From NCBI GenBank assembly GCA_016932575.1, contig JAFGCO010000034.1, positions 1 to 64,000 on the forward strand: a DNA stretch of 64,000 nt. Direction: 5' to 3'. This DNA is from a bacterium. GTDB lineage: Bacteria; Zhuqueibacterota; QNDG01; JAFGCO01. A program made the translations under genes and the position numbers. Under the pieces are notes generated by a model. That model did no database searches. It had not been told where the DNA came from and saw nothing but the letters and a program-made list of their open reading frames with translations. This document shows positions 35,506 to 44,755 of the stretch, piece by piece (position 1 is the stretch's first letter; each line of letters starts with the position of its first letter).

Positions 35506-37014
35506 ATGTTTCGAATGGTTATAAGAAAACGATTCAATATTAAAGCCAGAATCTTCATGTTTTGTTTGCTTCTGCTGCAATTATATTGTATAAGGAAAGA
35601 AGATAAACCGAAACAGCCATCCGTTATTGCCAAAATTGGTTCCAAAAAAATAACAGCGGAAGAATTCAGATATCGTACAAAATTGACGCCCCGTCCTGGC
35701 AGTATCAAAACCGTCAATGCGGCTTTAAACAATCTGATTGCCGAACAATTACTGGCACTCGAAGCCGGCGATACATGTGAACTGGCAAAAAGTCCTGTGT
35801 TTCAGGCGCATATCCAGGGGATTCGCGAACAGGCCATGCGTGAACAGCTTTACCGGGAAACCGCGGTGAAACAGGTTCGCCTGAAAGATGAGGAGATAAA
35901 AAAGACATACACCCTGTCGCAGAGGGTTTATGATCTCGAATTTTTTACGATTAATCGTCCTGAAATTGTCGAGCAGGTGGAATTGCAACTGAGCACCGGT
36001 CAAACCACTTTATCGGATATGTTCGAGTATTTAAAGACGCAGGGTGAATCAGGTCGGCAAACGGTCAAATGGCGGGATCCGGAAAATGACGAGATCCATA
36101 AGTCTTTATACAATCGGGAGCATCGTGCCGGTGAGATTATGGGGCCGCTGCGTATCGGTACAGAACAATGGATTATGATGCGGGTGCTGGATTTTAGGAC
36201 AGAGCCGGTTATCGGTCCGGAAGATACACAAATGCGGATGCATGAAATCCGCGAAAAGCTGACAGACCTCAAAGCCAAGGACATCTGGCATAATTATAAG
36301 AACACGCTGATGCAGGGGAAAGAAATGCGGTTCGAGAAAGAGGTGTTCGGTCAAATTGTCGAATGGTATATGGAAGAGCAGCGTGATTCACGGAACGGAG
36401 ATATCCCACCGCCCCAAGAAATTGAACCCGATACACAACTGATATCAGATACGCCTGAAAAACTTGATTCAATGCTTGACCGACCTTTTTTCCGTCTGAA
36501 CGGTGAAACCTGGACTGTGGGCGATTTCAAGCAGGCGATTATGTCTCATCCGCTCGTTTATAGGAAAAGGAAATTCCTTCCCAGCCAATTTCCCCATTAT
36601 TTCAAGCAGGCCATTGCGGATCTGATCGCAGACCATTATTTAAACAAGGAGGCGTATCGACGCGGGTTGGACAAGCATCCAGAAGTAAAGTTGTGCAGTC
36701 AATGGTGGGAGACCAGCTATCTGGCACAGCACCGGATTAATCAATATCTGAAGGAAATCAATGTCAGTGAACTTCAAAAAAAGGATTATACTTATTACGG
36801 TCCGCGCGCGATTAATGAATATCTGGTTCAACTCAATCAGAAATATGCCAGTAAAATTGAAATTTACGAAGAAAATCTCACACAATTTGATTTAAATGAA
36901 GTGCCTCTTTTTGTCTTGCGTCCGGGCATGCCCTATCCGGTGGCCGTTCCCGGTTTTCCACATTTTACTGATGCGGATACGTTGTTGTTCGGGAGTAAAG
37001 ATAATATGAAATGA
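35506..37014 (+). CDS. SurA/PrsA-like periplasmic chaperone lipoprotein with divergent parvulin domain
   Basis: The roughly 502-residue product has a lipoprotein signal ending L-L-Q-L-Y-C. Residues about 35-140 have the SurA N-terminal helical pattern (I-A-K-I-G-S-K-K-I-T-A-E-E-F). A divergent PpiC/parvulin-like segment follows (about 140-235: Y-D-L-E-F-F-T-I ... M-G-P-L-R-I-G-T-E-Q-W-I-M-M-R-V), and a second SurA-N-like stretch starts near 325. Isomerase activity is doubtful, because the usual G-G-D-L-G loop and its surroundings are not recognisable. Helping outer-membrane proteins fold is the expected job and would suit a region full of beta-barrels. The start is uncertain among ATG 35506, ATG 35515 and TTG 35503; none has a clear ribosome site. 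Confidence 0.75.
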   Translation: MFRMVIRKRFNIKARIFMFCLLLLQLYCIRKEDKPKQPSVIAKIGSKKITAEEFRYRTKLTPRPGSIKTVNAALNNLIAEQLLALEAGDTCELAKSPVFQAHIQGIREQAMREQLYRETAVKQVRLKDEEIKKTYTLSQRVYDLEFFTINRPEIVEQVELQLSTGQTTLSDMFEYLKTQGESGRQTVKWRDPENDEIHKSLYNREHRAGEIMGPLRIGTEQWIMMRVLDFRTEPVIGPEDTQMRMHEIREKLTDLKAKDIWHNYKNTLMQGKEMRFEKEVFGQIVEWYMEEQRDSRNGDIPPPQEIEPDTQLISDTPEKLDSMLDRPFFRLNGETWTVGDFKQAIMSHPLVYRKRKFLPSQFPHYFKQAIADLIADHYLNKEAYRRGLDKHPEVKLCSQWWETSYLAQHRINQYLKEINVSELQKKDYTYYGPRAINEYLVQLNQKYASKIEIYEENLTQFDLNEVPLFVLRPGMPYPVAVPGFPHFTDADTLLFGSKDNMK

Positions 37015-37058
37015 TCAATAGATTTTATTATTGAATATGATGGTCAGTTCATTTTGAT

Positions 37059-37097
37059 AATCCTGATAGAATATTTTGTTCTGTCAGGATTTTTTTA
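37059..37097 (+). terminator. Rho-independent terminator
   Basis: A 15-bp stem (37059-37073 with 37077-37091, two G-U pairs) and a 3-base loop are followed by a run of T to 37096. It lies 45 bases after the SurA-like gene and separates it from the lacI promoter. Confidence 0.85.
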
Positions 37098-37151
37098 TGG
37101 GATTAATGAGTATACAGTGTTCAATAAAAACCTGAATCTGTTATTTTTTTC

Positions 37152-37179
37152 TTGACATTCAAATTTTATTTTTTATATT
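37152..37179 (+). promoter_or_regulatory. Promoter of the LacI-regulated receptor operon
   Basis: TTGACA (37152-37157) and TATATT (37174-37179) are 16 bases apart. The predicted start, near 37186, falls inside the first operator site, so a bound repressor would block initiation. Confidence 0.8.
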
Positions 37180-37182
37180 ACA

Positions 37183-37212
37183 AACGTTTTCGGTAACGTT
37201 TTCGGTAACGTT
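37183..37212. promoter_or_regulatory. Triple AACGTT operator array
   Basis: The palindrome AACGTT occurs at 37183-37188, 37195-37200 and 37207-37212, always 12 bases apart, with TTCGGT in both spacers. CG-centred palindromes are typical half-sites or cores of LacI-family operators, and the lacI-family gene begins 26 bases later. Autoregulation of the operon is the natural inference. I saw no second such array in the window. Confidence 0.75.
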
Positions 37213-37237
37213 TGCAACACCATATTCACTTTCACCT

Positions 37238-38260
37238 ATGATCACGATAAAAGATATTGCATTACGCCTGAATATTTCGGTGTCCACAGTTTCCAGGGCT
37301 TTACGCAACCATCCGGATATCAGCGCGGAAACCAAGCGTAAAGTGATGGACATTGCCAATGAGCTCGATTATCAGCCCAATGCCATTGCTCAAAGTCTGA
37401 AAAGAAATCGGTCCAATCTGATTGGTGTAATTGTTCCCCAGGTAAAACATGATTTTTTTGCAACCGTGATGAGTGGTATTGCCGATGTGGCTTATAATGC
37501 CGGATATGCGGTTATGATTTTCCAGTCCAATGAAAATTATGAACGTGAAGTATTGAATGTGAAAGCGGTTATGGCCCAGCGGGCTGCGGGAATTCTGGTA
37601 TCCATATCAAAAACAACAGAAAATTATGATCATTTTTTTCAATTGATTGACAAGGATATTCCTATTGTTTTTTTTGACCGGGGATGCGATAAAATTCCTG
37701 TGAGCCAGGTGGTTGTGGATGACCGGGACGGGGCTTTTAAATTGGTAACCCACCTTATTGAAAGCGGATATCGTCGAATCGCGCATGTGGCCGGTCCGCA
37801 ATTTTTAAGTATTGCCTCCGAGCGGATGAAGGGATATCAGGACGCACTGCAGCAAGGAGGGATTCCTTATGATGATTCACTGGTTGTTTTTGGCGGAGTG
37901 AACGAAGAGGATGGCTTGACGGGATATGATTCGCTGGTCAATCAATGTAACCGGTTTGATGCAATTTTTGCTGTAACGGATCCTGTGGCCTATGGTGTTT
38001 TTCAGCGCTTAAAAGAACATCGGCTTCGAATTCCATGTGATGTGGCATTGGCTGGTTTCAGTGACAGTAAAATGGCCTCCCTGTTAGATCCGCCATTAAC
38101 CTCGGTAAGACAGCCAACATACGAGATCGGACAGGAAGCAATGCGGGTACTGCATAATCTCATTCAGGAAAAAGAGAGACACTATCAGTTAAAAAAATAT
38201 ATTCTTAAGACAGAACTTATTGTCAGAGAATCAACAATTCAAAAAGAAACAAAGGGTTAG
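37238..38260 (+). CDS. LacI-family transcriptional regulator
   Basis: The 340-residue product has the standard N-terminal HTH and hinge (I-T-I-K-D-I-A-L-R-L-N-I-S-V-S-T-V-S-R-A-L, then Y-Q-P-N-A-I-A-Q-S-L-K). A periplasmic-binding-protein-like ligand domain follows from about 60, including I-G-V-I-V-P-Q, F-F-D-R-G and F-S-D-S-K-M-A-S-L-L-D-P-P-L-T-S-V-R-Q-P (spaced). Ligands of the family are usually sugars or nucleosides; which one is unknown. ATG 37238 has no ribosome site, which would keep the repressor level low. It sits 12 bases before a TonB receptor gene and behind its own operators, so it probably controls uptake of its inducer. Confidence 0.95.
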   Translation: MITIKDIALRLNISVSTVSRALRNHPDISAETKRKVMDIANELDYQPNAIAQSLKRNRSNLIGVIVPQVKHDFFATVMSGIADVAYNAGYAVMIFQSNENYEREVLNVKAVMAQRAAGILVSISKTTENYDHFFQLIDKDIPIVFFDRGCDKIPVSQVVVDDRDGAFKLVTHLIESGYRRIAHVAGPQFLSIASERMKGYQDALQQGGIPYDDSLVVFGGVNEEDGLTGYDSLVNQCNRFDAIFAVTDPVAYGVFQRLKEHRLRIPCDVALAGFSDSKMASLLDPPLTSVRQPTYEIGQEAMRVLHNLIQEKERHYQLKKYILKTELIVRESTIQKETKG

Positions 38261-38272
38261 GAGGGCAACCGT

Positions 38273-41200
38273 ATGAACCAAAAACACATGAGTATTGTGT
38301 TGTTTTCGCTGATTCTATTGATATTATCAATGAATATATATGCGGGAACAACAGGGAAAATTACCGGACGTGTGGTTGATCAAACCACGGGGGATCCTTT
38401 GCCCGGTGCGAATGTCATGGTTGCAGGCTCGGGTTTAGGAGCTGCTTCGGACATCGATGGTTTTTATACCATTCTGCAGGTGCCTCCCGGAATTCATACA
38501 GTATCAGCGTCTGTTATCGGTTACTCACAGGCAACAGTGACTGAAGCGCGCGTTCGCATCGATCAGACGACCAATATCAATTTTGAACTGAGTATGGAGA
38601 CCCTGCAGGGAGAAACCGTCACTATTTATGGAAATAAAAATATTGTGAAAAAGGACGTGGCAACGAGCGTGGCCGCATTTTCCACTCAGGAAGTGGCTGA
38701 AATGTCGATCGATAATGTTGATGAAATGGTCGAACTGCAGGCAGGTGTGGAAGACGGATTGATCATTCGTGGTGGCGATGCGAATCAGGCACTTTTTCGA
38801 ATCGACGGGTTCACTATGCGTGATCCGAGAAACAACCAGCCCATTACCGGTATTGCGATCAATGCCATCCAGGAAATTTCTGTGGAAAGGGGTGGATTTA
38901 ACGCAGAGTATGGTCAGGTCCGCACCGGGATTATTAATGTGGTGACCAAAGAGGGGAGTAAAAGTGCCTATCATGGAGCCATCAGCACCAAATACAGTCC
39001 GCCCGCGGCCAAGCATTTCGGCATCTCGCCGTTCGATCCGAATTCCATGTGGAACAGGCCCTATTTGGATGATGACGTCTGCTGGACAGGAACGCAGAAC
39101 GGGGACTGGGATGAATACACGCGCCGGCAGTATCCCACATTCGTCGGATGGAATAAGATTTCGGAGGGGTTAATCACAGATAATAATCCTGATAATGACC
39201 TGTCTCCTGTCGGAGCTCAAAAGGTATATACCTGGGAACATCGCCGAATCCCGGTCAATGATCAGCCTGATTACAATATTGATGTCGGAATCGGCGGCCC
39301 GATACCCATTATCGGAAAGCCTCTGGGCAACCTGCGTTTTTTTGCCAGTTATCAGCGGGAGCGTGAAATGCTGCTGATTCCTCTTACGCGGGACGACTAT
39401 TTAAGCGTCAATCACAGTCTGCAGCTGGTTTCGGATATCAGTTCATCCATGAAACTGACAGTGACGGGCCTTATGGGAGAGAATTACAATGTGGCCATTA
39501 ATGATGGTGATGAAGTCTTTATCACAAACGAATTCGGCCCCAATGACAACCGGCCCTATATTCTCTGGACGCCTACGAGTTTTATCAGGACTCCCGAAGA
39601 GATCGCCAAGGCCACTGCCGAAAGACGCGAAGGCCGTGTCTTCTCGGATGGATGGTACAATAACGCCAAAGTGAGTCACCAATCGATTGGCGCCAAGTTG
39701 ACACATACGCTGAATCCAAATACGTATTACGACCTGACTCTCGAACATATTTCGAGAAAATATAAAACCGGCCCTATTGATGAAAGAGATTATACCAAGA
39801 ACAATGAGATTGTATCCGGTTATTTCGTCGATGAATCACCCTTTGGCTGGAGCCCGGAATCTAAAAATGCGCTTGGCGGGTCAGAACCCTTTTCCGGAGG
39901 TCATACCGGTGAGGCCCGGGATTCAAGCGAGATATCTTCCCTTAAGTTGAATTTTGATCTGACCAGCCAGATCAACCGCAGTAATATGATCAAGGCGGGA
40001 TTTGAAATGGCCTATCATGATTTGAAACTGGACTGGGGCCAGGTCAATAACTTTACAAGCAAGGTTATATTCAACCGGGAGCACAATTTTCCCTTTCAGG
40101 GCGCTTTTTATCTGCAGGACAAAATGGAAGCACAGGGATTTGTCCTGAATCTGGGGCTGCGTCTTGATTTCAGCAATGCCAATGCGGAATGGGTGGATGT
40201 GAGTGATAATCCATTTGACAAAGACTATTTATCCAACCGGTATGAACCTTCCAATGACTATAAAGCAGTCAAGTCGGAAACAAAATGGTCCTTAAGTCCC
40301 AGGTTGGGTATTTCTCACCCCATCACGGACAATTCGAAGCTGTTTTTTAATTACGGACACTTCAAACAGCTGCCAACGTATGAAGAATTGCTGCGAATCA
40401 GCCGGACAGTGACCGGCGGTATGCAAAACTACGGCAATCCCAATCTGGAGATGGCAAAGACTGTCGCCTATGAACTGGGGTATGATCACATCCTTTTCAA
40501 TACCCTGCTGGTTCAGGCTGCTGCTTTTTATCATGATGTCAGTAATCAGCAGGCGTTTACAAATTATACCAGTGCAGACGGTTCGGTTATTTATGCGGCC
40601 AACAACAACAACAGTTACGAAGATATCCGCGGATTCGAGCTGACTCTGAGAAAACAGAGCGGTCGCTGGTTCACTGGATTTGCCAATTACACGTACCAGG
40701 TGAACACCTATGGATTTTTCGGTACCCGAAATGTTTTCGAAAACCCATCCGAGCAGCGTATTTATAATGAACAGACACGAAATCTTTATCAGGGGAAACC
40801 TCTGCCCCAGCCCTATGCCCGGGTCAGCCTTGTTTTCCGTACGCCTCCTGATTTCGGAAAGCAATTACTAGGATCCCTTGTGAATAACTGGACATTGAAC
40901 ACGATTTATAACTGGAAAGCCGGAGACTGGATCACCTGGAATCCTTACAACCAGCTGGATATCTATGACAATGTTCAGGTCAGGAGCAAGCATGACTTTA
41001 CACTTCGTATCAACAAGACCATTCCTTTGAAAAAACTGACACTCACATTATTTATGGATGTTGAAAATCTTTTCAATTCAAAAACGCTTTCCGGATGCGG
41101 TTTCTACGACTTTTTTGATTACCAGCGTTATATGGAATCCCTGCATTTACCCGATAACGAAGACTGGGACAATATTGTCGGGGATGATAGACCCGGTGAT

Positions 41201-41473
41201 TATCGTAAAAAAGGCGTCGAATTCACGCCTATTGAAATCAGGGCCAATGCTATGGAAGAACCCAATCCGCAGGAAGACCTGATTTATTACGGACAGGAAT
41301 GCGGCCAGTATCTTGAGTATAGGGATGATGCCTGGGTGGTTGTTCATCAGGAACGGATAGATAAAATTCTTGAGGATAAATCGTATATTGATATGCCAAA
41401 TCAGACTTCTTTTAATTTCTTGAATCCACGGCAGTTATTCTTCGGCGTGAAGTTGAGCTTTAACCTGGATTAA
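38273..41473 (+). CDS. TonB-dependent receptor of the LacI-controlled operon
   Basis: The 1066-residue product has a signal peptide (cleavage near I-Y-A), then a CarboxypepD_reg-like domain (about 26-110: G-K-I-T-G-R-V-V-D-Q-T-T-G-D-P-L-P-G-A). The plug follows (I-I-R-G-G-D-A-N-Q-A-L-F-R-I-D-G, F-N-A-E-Y-G-Q-V-R-T-G-I-I-N-V), then a barrel ending L-S-F-N-L-D. The N-terminal 250 residues run parallel to the receptor at 26935-29970, so the two are paralogues. ATG 38273 follows GGAGGG and is 12 bases after lacI. Since sugar-sensing repressors often govern such receptors, a glycan or similar ligand is plausible but not shown. Confidence 0.93.
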   Translation: MNQKHMSIVLFSLILLILSMNIYAGTTGKITGRVVDQTTGDPLPGANVMVAGSGLGAASDIDGFYTILQVPPGIHTVSASVIGYSQATVTEARVRIDQTTNINFELSMETLQGETVTIYGNKNIVKKDVATSVAAFSTQEVAEMSIDNVDEMVELQAGVEDGLIIRGGDANQALFRIDGFTMRDPRNNQPITGIAINAIQEISVERGGFNAEYGQVRTGIINVVTKEGSKSAYHGAISTKYSPPAAKHFGISPFDPNSMWNRPYLDDDVCWTGTQNGDWDEYTRRQYPTFVGWNKISEGLITDNNPDNDLSPVGAQKVYTWEHRRIPVNDQPDYNIDVGIGGPIPIIGKPLGNLRFFASYQREREMLLIPLTRDDYLSVNHSLQLVSDISSSMKLTVTGLMGENYNVAINDGDEVFITNEFGPNDNRPYILWTPTSFIRTPEEIAKATAERREGRVFSDGWYNNAKVSHQSIGAKLTHTLNPNTYYDLTLEHISRKYKTGPIDERDYTKNNEIVSGYFVDESPFGWSPESKNALGGSEPFSGGHTGEARDSSEISSLKLNFDLTSQINRSNMIKAGFEMAYHDLKLDWGQVNNFTSKVIFNREHNFPFQGAFYLQDKMEAQGFVLNLGLRLDFSNANAEWVDVSDNPFDKDYLSNRYEPSNDYKAVKSETKWSLSPRLGISHPITDNSKLFFNYGHFKQLPTYEELLRISRTVTGGMQNYGNPNLEMAKTVAYELGYDHILFNTLLVQAAAFYHDVSNQQAFTNYTSADGSVIYAANNNNSYEDIRGFELTLRKQSGRWFTGFANYTYQVNTYGFFGTRNVFENPSEQRIYNEQTRNLYQGKPLPQPYARVSLVFRTPPDFGKQLLGSLVNNWTLNTIYNWKAGDWITWNPYNQLDIYDNVQVRSKHDFTLRINKTIPLKKLTLTLFMDVENLFNSKTLSGCGFYDFFDYQRYMESLHLPDNEDWDNIVGDDRPGDYRKKGVEFTPIEIRANAMEEPNPQEDLIYYGQECGQYLEYRDDAWVVVHQERIDKILEDKSYIDMPNQTSFNFLNPRQLFFGVKLSFNLD

Positions 41474-41483
41474 TCCCCATCAT

Positions 41484-41500
41484 TATTATGAATCATAATA
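41484..41500 (+). other. Small hairpin next to a ribosome binding site
   Basis: TATTATG (41484-41490) and CATAATA (41494-41500) form a 7-bp stem directly before GGAG at 41501. It is weak because of its A/T content. It could tune translation of the following gene or be chance. Confidence 0.3.
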
Positions 41501-41509
41501 GGAGCTACT

Positions 41510-43657
41510 ATGAACATATATAAGAAAATAAAATCGATGGCGGATCGAATGATGATTCCGTGCCTTTTTCTTTTAATGGCCGGAAGTCATTCGATGTTTG
41601 CCCAGGAGGTGATCGGTGCGCAGGAATTACGATGGCTGAGAGTGGGCGAACTGCATACATGGTTCAGCAGCTGCGGTGCTGAGGTCGAATACGGGCGAAG
41701 GGGCCGGGCTTGCTGTCAGGCCGAGGATCAGACAGACAACATGTATTGGCAGGCCCTCTACCAGAATTCGGACAGGAATATTTCCAAAGGCATGTGGCTG
41801 GGAACCACGGATTTTAAAGATCCGGTTTCAGGAAAAACCTATGCTTACAAAGTTGTACAGACAGGTCCCCGGTTTGCGAATATGCTGACCAATTTTATGC
41901 CGGAACCGGGTACTTTCAAGATGGCCGGACGGTTTCTTTCACCGATTGTGGTGGTTGACGGGGAGGTGGCTACAGAAAATTATCTCAATGATGTGGTTGA
42001 TACTGTGGATACGAATTTACCCGCAGACAGAATGATCGTAAGCGTACTTCACACGAATATCGGTATCACTGTGACACGAAAGATAATGGCGTTCAGCCAG
42101 CAGTATCATGATAATTATTTCATCGTTGAATATCTGCTGGAAAACACAGGCGTCATCGATGCGGAGGGTACCGAGGCACCTCAGGATTTAACCGGGGTGT
42201 ATATGAATCTGTTGTGGCGCCATGCCCCCGGTTGGGAGGCGACCCGGTTTACCGGGTGGCGCGCCGGTAACATCGGCTGGGGCCGGAATACTGTCAATGA
42301 TGTGTTTGGACAGGATCCTCATGCGAGTGATTTTGAGATGCGGGGATACAATGCGTATTACGGCCCGCATTCGGCGTCAGGCCTGACTTATGAAGAAGAC
42401 TGGGGCTGTCCCAGAGCTGATCGAAGTTCAGCATTGGGAGCACCGGCATTTATAGGCGCAGTGACTATCCATGCTGATAAAAGTCCCCAAGATCACACAG
42501 ACGATCCCTATCAGCCTAATTCAACCCCGTATCTGGGATCGGATGCCAACATTACCTCACAGATCGATTCGTACAATGAAACCATCATGGCCGATCAATA
42601 CAATGCCATGTCAGCCGGCCATCCGGCTGATGGCGATCACCGGATACAGGTCGGAGATGATTTTGCGGATCAGTATGGAGACGATGCAGGCGGATACATA
42701 CAGAGCATCGGATACGGACCCTATGATCTGGCCGTGGGTGACAGTGTGCGTATTGTGTTTGCTGAAGCCGTGGATGGCCTGGACCGCGAAAAAAGTCTTG
42801 AAGTCGGCAGCCAGTGGTACAAAGATGTGGATCAGTATGAATTACCGGACGGCAGCATGACAACGGACCGGAATGCGTACAAAAAAGCGTGGGTATGGAC
42901 TGCTGAGGATTCAATTTTGGAATCCTACAGAAGGGCGATTAACAATTACAAAAGTGATTATAACATTCCGTTACCGCCCCCCCCGCCAGCCAAGTTTGAA
43001 GTTCAGTCGGGAGGTGACCGGATTATTCTTACCTGGGAAGACAATGCCACCACATGGCCCAATTTCGATGGTTATCAGATTTTCCGGGCCATCGGACGGG
43101 TGGATACCTTTTATACGGAAATATTTTCATGTGACGCTTCAGATGTGGAGCACAGATTCGAAGATCTGACCGCGCAAAGGGCTGTTGATTATTATTATTA
43201 TATTCAAACCAAGGACGACGGCTCCACCAATGATATTGAATCCGGTGTTCCCCTGGTCAGCAGTAAATATTATACACTGACGAATGCACCTGCTTATCTG
43301 CGCCGACAGGCGAAAAATAGGCTGGATTCTATCCGTGTGGTTCCCAATCCGTTTCATATTCGAGCGCGGGCCATCCAGTTTGAAAATGCAGACGATCGTA
43401 TCGCCTTTTTCGGATTACCGCCCAAATGTAAAATTTTAATTTATACCGAACGCGGGGATCTGGTCAATACCATTGACCATGTGGATGGCAGCGGCGATGA
43501 ACTCTGGAATTGCACGACTTCTTCGAATCAGATTATTGTCAGCGGATTATATATTGCCTATATTGAAGTGACCGAAAATGTGATTGATGAGGAAACAAAA
43601 CAGGTCAAGCTTCGAAAAGGCGACGCGGTCACCAAGAAGTTTATTGTGATTCGATAA
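41510..43657 (+). CDS. Secreted FN3/sorting-domain protein of the LacI-controlled operon
   Basis: The 715-residue product has an N-terminal signal region ending S-M-F-A-Q. The N-terminal 480 residues have no family I recognise; they include a Cys group (S-S-C-G, A-C-C-Q) near 50-70 and W-rich strands. A proline run (P-L-P-P-P-P-P-P) leads into an FN3-like domain at about 490-600 (F-E-V-Q-S-G-G-D-R-I-I-L-T-W-E-D). The C-terminus contains V-V-P-N-P-F-H and G-L-Y-I-A-Y-I-E, a sorting-type domain. It matches the 1141-residue protein of the first cassette in position and domain order. ATG 41510 follows AGGAG. It is probably a surface partner of the receptor encoded just before. Confidence 0.82.
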   Translation: MNIYKKIKSMADRMMIPCLFLLMAGSHSMFAQEVIGAQELRWLRVGELHTWFSSCGAEVEYGRRGRACCQAEDQTDNMYWQALYQNSDRNISKGMWLGTTDFKDPVSGKTYAYKVVQTGPRFANMLTNFMPEPGTFKMAGRFLSPIVVVDGEVATENYLNDVVDTVDTNLPADRMIVSVLHTNIGITVTRKIMAFSQQYHDNYFIVEYLLENTGVIDAEGTEAPQDLTGVYMNLLWRHAPGWEATRFTGWRAGNIGWGRNTVNDVFGQDPHASDFEMRGYNAYYGPHSASGLTYEEDWGCPRADRSSALGAPAFIGAVTIHADKSPQDHTDDPYQPNSTPYLGSDANITSQIDSYNETIMADQYNAMSAGHPADGDHRIQVGDDFADQYGDDAGGYIQSIGYGPYDLAVGDSVRIVFAEAVDGLDREKSLEVGSQWYKDVDQYELPDGSMTTDRNAYKKAWVWTAEDSILESYRRAINNYKSDYNIPLPPPPPAKFEVQSGGDRIILTWEDNATTWPNFDGYQIFRAIGRVDTFYTEIFSCDASDVEHRFEDLTAQRAVDYYYYIQTKDDGSTNDIESGVPLVSSKYYTLTNAPAYLRRQAKNRLDSIRVVPNPFHIRARAIQFENADDRIAFFGLPPKCKILIYTERGDLVNTIDHVDGSGDELWNCTTSSNQIIVSGLYIAYIEVTENVIDEETKQVKLRKGDAVTKKFIVIR

Positions 43658-43691
43658 ATAAGACAAATCAATTAAAGACGGGAAAATAGAT

Positions 43692-44720
43692 ATGAAGAAG
43701 ATATTAATTCTCTATTTCGTCGCGACCATGATTACAGGGGTTGCTGTCCAGACAATGGCCGCGGAAAATAATAAAATTGCCCAGACCGGATTTCAGTTTT
43801 TGAGTGTGATTTCGGATGCCCGCGCAGCCGCTATGGCTGGTGCTGTCAATAGCCTTGAAATGGGATCCAGCTCTCTGTTTTTTAATCCCGCGAACATGGC
43901 TTATATGAAAGGCCATATTCATATGTCAGCAAGCGACAATGAATGGATTGCGGGGATTCATCATAACGCGTATAGTCTGGCGCTGAATCCCGCGCCCGGT
44001 AAAGGGAACACCTGGGGCGTCATCGGAGTTTCTGTACAGCAGGTGGATTACGGGGATGTGGAATGGACCATTGTGGATCCCCGTGAGAGTAACAAAGACG
44101 GGTATCTGGATCTAGGCATTATCAAGCCAAGCGCCCTGGCCGTGGGTGTGGGGTATGCCAAGGCATTGTCCACACAATTCAGCGTCGGTGGACAGGTTCG
44201 CTGGCTGAAACAGGACATGGGTGAAAGCTATATCGCTTCTCCAACCTACATCGAGGATGGCGATACCCTCAAAATTAAAAATGAGCTGACACCCGTTTCT
44301 TTCGATTTTGGCACCCTGTTTAAAACCGGATTCAAAAGTCTGGTGTTCGGCATGTCGGTCAAACATTTTTCCAAAGAAATTTCCTATGCCGAAGAAGGAT
44401 TCCAGCTGCCCCTGGTTTTTACTATCGGTGCGTCTATGGACTTAATGGATCTTATCCAGTGGGATGCCATTGACCAGAGCCTCCTGCTTTCCGTGGATGC
44501 CACGCATTACCGCTCTCACCCTGAACAGGTGATCCTCGGACTGGATTATACATTAATGAAACTCTTATCTGTTCGGTGCGGATATGTCAGCAGCAATGAT
44601 GAAGACGGTGTCAGTTTTGGTATGGGAATCTCACAATTCGGATTACAGCTGGATTATGCATATACACCATTCGGAGTATTTGATAAAGTGCAGCGTATGA
44701 CCGCACGATTTTCATTATAA
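43692..44720 (+). CDS. PorV/PorQ-family outer-membrane protein of the LacI-controlled operon
   Basis: The 342-residue product has a signal peptide (cleavage near T-M-A-A) and the family start D-A-R-A-A-A-M-A-G-A-V-N-S-L-E-M-G-S-S-S-L-F-F-N-P-A-N-M (spaced). Barrel strands follow and the end reads R-M-T-A-R-F-S-L. It shares layout and several strands with the protein at 33486-34505 (F-G-T-L-F-K-T, R-C-G-Y, L-D-Y-A-Y-T). It is the fourth gene of the operon, 34 bases after the secreted protein. A role in exporting or displaying that partner is inferred from family knowledge of PorV. Confidence 0.83.
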   Translation: MKKILILYFVATMITGVAVQTMAAENNKIAQTGFQFLSVISDARAAAMAGAVNSLEMGSSSLFFNPANMAYMKGHIHMSASDNEWIAGIHHNAYSLALNPAPGKGNTWGVIGVSVQQVDYGDVEWTIVDPRESNKDGYLDLGIIKPSALAVGVGYAKALSTQFSVGGQVRWLKQDMGESYIASPTYIEDGDTLKIKNELTPVSFDFGTLFKTGFKSLVFGMSVKHFSKEISYAEEGFQLPLVFTIGASMDLMDLIQWDAIDQSLLLSVDATHYRSHPEQVILGLDYTLMKLLSVRCGYVSSNDEDGVSFGMGISQFGLQLDYAYTPFGVFDKVQRMTARFSL

Positions 44721-44755
44721 ACCGTGTGAATTTACTAAGTGAAGGAGAACACTTA

